A DNA stretch of 54,193 nucleotides from an uncultured Collinsella sp. GTDB taxonomy: Bacteria; Actinomycetota; Coriobacteriia; Coriobacteriales; Coriobacteriaceae. The first letter of the stretch is position 1, and each line of letters starts with the position of its first letter. The notes beneath the pieces are model-generated. The model ran no database searches. It saw only the letters and a list, made by a program, of their open reading frames with translations, and was not told the DNA's origin. The DNA lies in the NCBI GenBank assembly GCA_905213265.1, contig CAJMHR010000010.1:1-54193 (forward strand). Reading direction: 5' to 3'. The position numbers and the translations under genes were made by a program. Below are positions 50,514 to 54,193 of the stretch, piece after piece.

Positions 50514-51077
50514 ATGGTAGACGTAAACAAACTTGACGAGGAGCTCGGTGATGCCGATTCCGAGCAACTTCAATACATCTATGACACGCAGAAAGACCTG
50601 TATTCGGCCGAGGAACTTGCCTACATCCTCAAGCTGAAGGCAATGCGCGTCCAGGAGGAAGATGCCGAGGAAAGGACCCTTCTGGCAAAAGCCGAAGAAT
50701 ACCTCCCCAAGGAGATCAACTGCCCCAAGTGCGACGGTCCCAACGATTTCCATGAAGACATCTGCCGGTTCTGCGGGGCAAAGCTCAATAAGGCCAAATA
50801 CTATAACAGGGCCCGCAATATGGCCCTGGGTATTGAGGACGACGAGGATTCTACTGAAGAGCTGGATGACGAGGAGCGTCGTTCTTTCCTCGCGCAATAT
50901 ATCATCAGCTTCCTTATTCCTCTCGTTGGCTGGATTATGGGAGGCATCTTTCTCACACGAAAAGATTCCGAGGAGCATGATGCGGGCATCATCTGCATCA
51001 TGCTTGGTGTCGCCTCCGGCGTCCTTGTCATCCTTCTTTACTACTACATCATAGGAAGCGCTATCAATACGATTTAA
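50514..51077 (+). CDS. Zinc-ribbon protein with C-terminal membrane segments
   Basis: This 187-aa protein has an acidic helical N-terminus, a zinc ribbon (CPKC at about residues 70-73 and CRFC at about 83-86), an acidic linker and two membrane segments (about residues 125-143 and 157-183). It starts with GAGAGG upstream and ends at a terminator. No known family name can be given. It may be a membrane sensor or accessory protein carried by the phage. Confidence 0.65.
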   Translation: MVDVNKLDEELGDADSEQLQYIYDTQKDLYSAEELAYILKLKAMRVQEEDAEERTLLAKAEEYLPKEINCPKCDGPNDFHEDICRFCGAKLNKAKYYNRARNMALGIEDDEDSTEELDDEERRSFLAQYIISFLIPLVGWIMGGIFLTRKDSEEHDAGIICIMLGVASGVLVILLYYYIIGSAINTI

Positions 51078-51086
51078 TACAAAAAC

Positions 51087-51117
51087 GGCCCCGAGGGAAC
51101 TGGTACTCCCCGGGGCC
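51087..51117 (+). terminator. Terminator after the zinc-ribbon gene
   Basis: GGCCCCGAGGG pairs with CCCCGGGGCC around AACTGGTACT. It closes the plus-strand pair. Confidence 0.75.
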
Positions 51118-51235
51118 TATCCGTCCGCACAGTCGACATGAAATAACACACGCAGACGGCTACCAACCATTCTAATCAATATGCTGAGCATTCTACCGTC
51201 GAGTATTAAGCTGCCGAGTATTCCACCGGCCACCA

Positions 51236-52513
51236 TCACCCGCGCAGAACGTCGTCCATCATGGCATACCGCACCGCATCAATCGAATGGTCATTCCCAT
51301 CCGGTATGTCATCAATCCACGTCCCGTCCCTATCACGCAGATACTCCTTGCAGGTAAACTCCGCATACGTCAGCGGACACCGCTCCGCATCGATGCAGAT
51401 CTCGCGCAGGCCCGCAAGCCAGTCATACGACAGCCGCCGCATCCGGGCCTTACGCGCCGGACGCGCCCGCAGCCCAAAGTCACGCCGATACACCGCCATC
51501 GACTGCTTGCCGTCGGGCGTATCGTCGCACCAGATCAGCTCGTCATGGAAATATGCGTCCTCTCCAGCCACGTCGCTATACGTCATCGCGTCCACGACCA
51601 TCTGCCCCGTCTCCGCGGGCGTCTTCCTATTGGCGCTCATCTCGCTATAAATGCTGAGCCTTCGCGCGCCCGGCTCCCATCCGCAGCGCACGAATCGCCA
51701 GGGGTCAGGGAACCATCCCCAGTCGACGCCGTTGCGCGTCCTCTCAAAGCCACGGCACCTCAAATCGCTCATGCGAATGTCGAGGATGTTATCGAACACG
51801 TTGCCGCCGGTGCCAGTGACCTCTCCCAGATACTCCCATCGCCAGGCCTGCTCGCACGTCTCCCGCAGATACTCCGCTTCCTCAATAAAGGGCTCGCCCA
51901 GCCACTCAGGATGCGACTCCACCACATCTAAATACGATGAATGCCGAACGATCGTATCGCAACGCCGACACCGCTCCAGCCGCTCCACGTTCACCCAGGA
52001 CCACATCGTCTTGGGTGGGTTATAGCTGTAGAAGATCCAGAACCTATCGCCGCCGCGATTCAAAGAGTTCAATATCGAGCGAACGGCCTCGATACCGTCA
52101 AACTGGTCCAGCTCCTCAAACCACACGACGGCACAATATCCCTTCGTGAACTTTACGGACTTCAGCTTGACCGGATCATCCGCACCACGAAACACAATCC
52201 TCTGCCCCGTAGGCTTATAAATTATTTCCATTGGTGAGATTTTGCACTGGAAGTACCCCTCCAGCCCCAGCGCCTCAATGGCCCAAAGAATCTGCTGATA
52301 CACCAAGTCGCGCAGTGTATTGCCGAACCGTCGCACAATGCAGGCATTCGCCTCCGGAAACGCCATGATCAGCAGCACGATCCCCACGCTGATAAAGCTC
52401 GACTTCGTGCTGCCGCGCCCACCATGCATCCAGTAATGCGTATGGCCATGCGCCATCACATCACCCAGCACATCATGAAAAGACGGGATGACAAGATCGG
52501 CCGCCTTAACCAT
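51236..52513 (-). CDS. Phage terminase large subunit
   Basis: This 425-aa protein has Walker A GGRGSTKS at residues 31-38, Walker B VVWFEELD, and a C-terminal nuclease region beginning GVDWGWFPDPW: the PBSX/P27-type large terminase. It cuts and packages phage DNA. The ATG at 52513 overlaps the stop of the small terminase fragment by 8 bases (ATGGTTAA). The gene looks intact in length. Confidence 0.9.
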   Translation of the reverse strand: MVKAADLVIPSFHDVLGDVMAHGHTHYWMHGGRGSTKSSFISVGIVLLIMAFPEANACIVRRFGNTLRDLVYQQILWAIEALGLEGYFQCKISPMEIIYKPTGQRIVFRGADDPVKLKSVKFTKGYCAVVWFEELDQFDGIEAVRSILNSLNRGGDRFWIFYSYNPPKTMWSWVNVERLERCRRCDTIVRHSSYLDVVESHPEWLGEPFIEEAEYLRETCEQAWRWEYLGEVTGTGGNVFDNILDIRMSDLRCRGFERTRNGVDWGWFPDPWRFVRCGWEPGARRLSIYSEMSANRKTPAETGQMVVDAMTYSDVAGEDAYFHDELIWCDDTPDGKQSMAVYRRDFGLRARPARKARMRRLSYDWLAGLREICIDAERCPLTYAEFTCKEYLRDRDGTWIDDIPDGNDHSIDAVRYAMMDDVLRG

Positions 52514-52658
52514 TCGTATCCGCCGAGTCGCCCGTAGCCGTGCGCACCTCGACGCCGAGAACGATCTTGGGCGCATCCTCGGTCTCGACGGCAGCCTTTC
52601 GCGTCTCGGGACGACTGAACTCGTCAGGATATGGTCGAAGGAGGTTACAAAAAGCCAT
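52506..52658 (-). pseudogene. 3' fragment of the terminase small subunit gene
   Basis: The minus-strand frame ending at 52506 continues upstream to about 52740 without a stop and contains RAVRYLGSNGMAFCNLL and PYPDEFSRPETRK, then an acidic tail. It ends in ATGGTTAA, the large-terminase start. Small terminases are 130-170 aa; only the C-terminal part remains because a plus-strand lipoprotein gene replaces the rest. The annotated coordinates begin at the internal ATG. Confidence 0.6.
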
Positions 52659-52767
52659 GCCGTTTGACCCCAAATAACGAACCGCTCGTATTTGTTGCTC
52701 AACAAATCGAATGAACGTCCGTATTACAGTAAAGGAGCTGTTTAGTGTGCAATAAGAAAGGCCAACG

Positions 52768-53334
52768 ATGAATCAACTGTCCAGAAGGGGCTTCCTCGCA
52801 TTGATGGGCGCCGTTTCGCTTTCCATGGCAGGCTGCGGCAACGTCTCGAACGAAGATTACAACGCCAAGAACCATGTGACGTTTAAGGGCGCGTACGCCG
52901 TAGAGAATGCAGAAAACTCGACGGTTGAGCTGTGGGTGCTCTCGACCGTCGACGCCGACGAAGACGAGAACCTGAATGGCGTTTATTACGAAAACGCGGC
53001 AAAGGGCGGCGCGTCCGGGACGTGTGGGCCTGAAATACAGTTTGACGACAAGAACTCCTATACCGACGACTACTACCTGAACAAGGGGCAGTACGATGAG
53101 CTGTTCGCAGGGACCGTCTATGGCTGCTGGAGCGGCATGGATACTCTTGTTGCGGGGTCCGGTGATAAATACCACATGGTAATGAGCTTCTCCTCGGTAG
53201 CCAAATCTGACATCGAGAAGTGCGAAAAAGCGAAAGTCAGTAACGTCTCGTATGATTTCAAGTTCGATACAAGCGACATTAAAACAGTCGCGTCGCGCGA
53301 GGAAGTTATCTCCGAAGCAATGAACCTCCAGTAG
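52768..53334 (+). CDS. Tat-type secreted lipoprotein
   Basis: This 188-aa protein has SRRGFLAL and a lipobox MAGC ending at C23, indicating a twin-arginine-like export signal and lipid anchoring. The mature part is beta-rich with Asp/Glu-rich loops and several Cys (GTCGPE, GCWSG, KCEKAK). I do not recognise the family. It disrupts the small-terminase gene and is followed by a terminator, so it is a recent insertion or a lysogenic-conversion gene. Confidence 0.7.
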   Translation: MNQLSRRGFLALMGAVSLSMAGCGNVSNEDYNAKNHVTFKGAYAVENAENSTVELWVLSTVDADEDENLNGVYYENAAKGGASGTCGPEIQFDDKNSYTDDYYLNKGQYDELFAGTVYGCWSGMDTLVAGSGDKYHMVMSFSSVAKSDIEKCEKAKVSNVSYDFKFDTSDIKTVASREEVISEAMNLQ

Positions 53335-53353
53335 AGAACGACTCAATATCAGA

Positions 53354-53393
53354 AGACCGCCCAGGCAATGCAGCCTCAGGCGGTCTTTCTTTT
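53354..53393 (+). terminator. Terminator after the lipoprotein gene
   Basis: AGACCGCC (53354-53361) pairs with GGCGGTCT (53379-53386), followed by TTCTTTTAT. Confidence 0.85.
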
Positions 53394-53781
53394 ATCGCTC
53401 CCGCTTCCCCTCCAACCCGTACCGCCGTCGCAGCCGCGAGTTCGCCTGCCTCAGCCGCGCGTACTCGCGCTGCAGGGCCTCAAGCTCAGCACCCTCGACA
53501 CCCGCCGCCTCAGCTTGGAGGAGCTCGTTATACGCCCGCTCCTCCTCAACATGCAGCCGCTCGGTACACAGCAAGCACATTCCGGTCGTACGGACCAAGC
53601 GCACGCCGATCACCCCGCACTCGGGGCACTGGGAACGCACCTTCAGCGATACATGGATCCGGCTCGCATGTGCCTCGACTGACCGCACCGTCCGAAACAC
53701 CCCGTCTCGCGGTAAATCGCCTCCCGCACGCCCGCGGCCCCCAGGTGGCTCTGCTCGCGCGCGATCTCCTCCTGCCGGCAC
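53392..53781 (-). CDS. Phage zinc-finger/coiled-coil small protein
   Basis: This minus-strand frame has a clear zinc motif CPEC and CLLC in the middle and a long Glu/Arg-rich coiled coil (EEERAYNELLQAEA) at the C-terminus. The N-terminal 35 residues are Gly/Arg-rich and may not be translated; a GTG start near 53700 is possible. It resembles small DNA-binding proteins encoded before phage terminase genes. Confidence 0.5.
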   Translation of the reverse strand: MPAGGDRARAEPPGGRGRAGGDLPRDGVFRTVRSVEAHASRIHVSLKVRSQCPECGVIGVRLVRTTGMCLLCTERLHVEEERAYNELLQAEAAGVEGAELEALQREYARLRQANSRLRRRYGLEGKRER

Positions 53782-53813
53782 GTCTAGGGCACGGCAGGAC
53801 CCGGGCGGCTCAT
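53643..53813 (-). pseudogene. Small phage ORF broken by an amber codon
   Basis: The ATG overlaps the stop of the upstream gene (ATGA). After nine codons there is a TAG (53784-53786), then an open frame resumes with CRQEEIAREQSHLGAAG and RETGCFGRCG before a TGA at 53643. The residue pattern after the stop looks like real protein, so I read it as a nonsense-inactivated gene overlapping the zinc-finger frame. Confidence 0.4.
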
Positions 53814-53986
53814 GCCCTCATCAGGCCGTCGATGGCCTCGCGCGACTCGTCGAGCATCTTCACGAGCCCATCGCTCGCGCACCCGTAGACCTCGCAGACC
53901 TCCAGAAAGCTCGCGATCGCGACCTTCATCGATGCACAGGCATAGAGAAACTTGGCCTCGTTCATCTCGTCGTGCTCAATCATCAT
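53810..53986 (-). CDS. Small phage protein
   Basis: This 58-aa helical protein (MMIEHDEMNEAKF start) has GGAGG upstream of the ATG at 53986. It has no known motif. It leads the minus-strand small-gene group at the window edge. Confidence 0.5.
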   Translation of the reverse strand: MMIEHDEMNEAKFLYACASMKVAIASFLEVCEVYGCASDGLVKMLDESREAIDGLMRA

Positions 53987-54079
53987 CAGAAGCCTCCGCA
54001 ATCTCGCGGTTACGTTACGGAGTGCCCAGCCTATATCTCTTATATATTTCTTACCTTTATAGAGAGATGGGAAGACGAT

Positions 54080-54175
54080 ATGAGAAAGCCATTTGGGTCG
54101 CCTCCCCCGCGGCGCAGCTTCTTTCCGCGGGCTCGGGATGCCACAATGGGCTTTGAGTATCGGCCCGTGCGGTAG
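54080..54175 (+). CDS. Short basic ORF near the right edge
   Basis: A 31-codon frame rich in Arg and Pro (PPPRRSFFPRAR) precedes a hairpin at 54167-54187. AGATGG lies upstream, but no good ribosome site. I list it as tentative. Confidence 0.25.
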   Translation: MRKPFGSPPPRRSFFPRARDATMGFEYRPVR

Positions 54176-54187
54176 CCCTTACCGCAC
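54167..54187 (+). terminator. Hairpin at the right edge
   Basis: GTGCGGTA pairs perfectly with TACCGCAC around a short loop. No T tract is visible before the window ends. Confidence 0.4.
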
Positions 54188-54193
54188 CTGCGG

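Noticed and set aside
1..54193. CRISPR arrays
   Set aside because: No set of regularly spaced short direct repeats was seen; the repeats present are palindromic pairs.

Overview
The window looks like chromosomal DNA of a gut Coriobacteriia, most likely a Collinsella. The evidence is high GC, strong AGGAGG-type ribosome binding sites, an anaerobic gene set (NrdD/NrdG, an Fe-S aldo-keto reductase, a DUF3793-flavodoxin pair), an actinobacterial-type SOS box, and a fructoselysine pathway of the kind reported in Collinsella. The genus call is an inference from gene content, not from a marker gene. I saw no rRNA, tRNA or CRISPR array.

Left part (1-14.5 kb): ettA; an SdpR/SdpI-type repressor and membrane protein pair; tcdA and a TatD-type hydrolase; a 223-bp element bounded by perfect 26-bp inverted repeats; then a minus-strand fructoselysine (Amadori product) operon made of a GntR/UTRA regulator, a YfcC-family carrier, a YtcJ-like amidohydrolase, FrlC-like epimerase, FrlB deglycase and FrlD kinase. 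Two HAD phosphatases and deoC follow.

The strangest block is 14.9-18.1 kb: a plus-strand three-gene cassette (an unrecognised 296-aa protein, a ClpP-type serine protease and a soluble VirD4/TraG-type ATPase) between deoC and pgi. No relaxase, VirB4 or other transfer gene lies beside it.

Middle part (18.2-37.3 kb): pgi; an isolated N-terminal half of an iron-type alcohol dehydrogenase; an SOS-controlled Y-family polymerase with a YolD-like partner; a small heavy-metal-binding membrane protein behind a CsoR-like site; DUF3793 and flavodoxin; a polar amino acid ABC transporter whose permease carries an extra exported domain; endonuclease IV; a Gfo/Idh oxidoreductase flanked by two copies of a palindromic repeat; an Fe-S aldo-keto reductase; a ketopantoate reductase-like protein; a secreted double-psi-barrel protein; and metY, preceded by a 17-codon leader peptide containing cysteine and methionine codons and divergent from a LysR regulator.

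Right part (36.8-48.3 kb): rnhA, a second Gfo/Idh oxidoreductase, an acylphosphatase, a Fur-family regulator, a HAD phosphatase, a SlyD-type isomerase coupled to an orphan UreE-like protein, an M19 dipeptidase, a YgjP-type metallopeptidase, folate genes (folE, HD phosphohydrolase, folB), and nrdD/nrdG separated by two very large palindromes, with an NrdR-type promoter upstream of nrdD.

The right end (48.7-54.2 kb) is a decayed prophage: an integrase with two in-frame stop codons, a frameshifted portal fragment, an intact large terminase, the 3' end of the small terminase gene and small phage ORFs. Three intact plus-strand genes, probably morons or later insertions, interrupt it.
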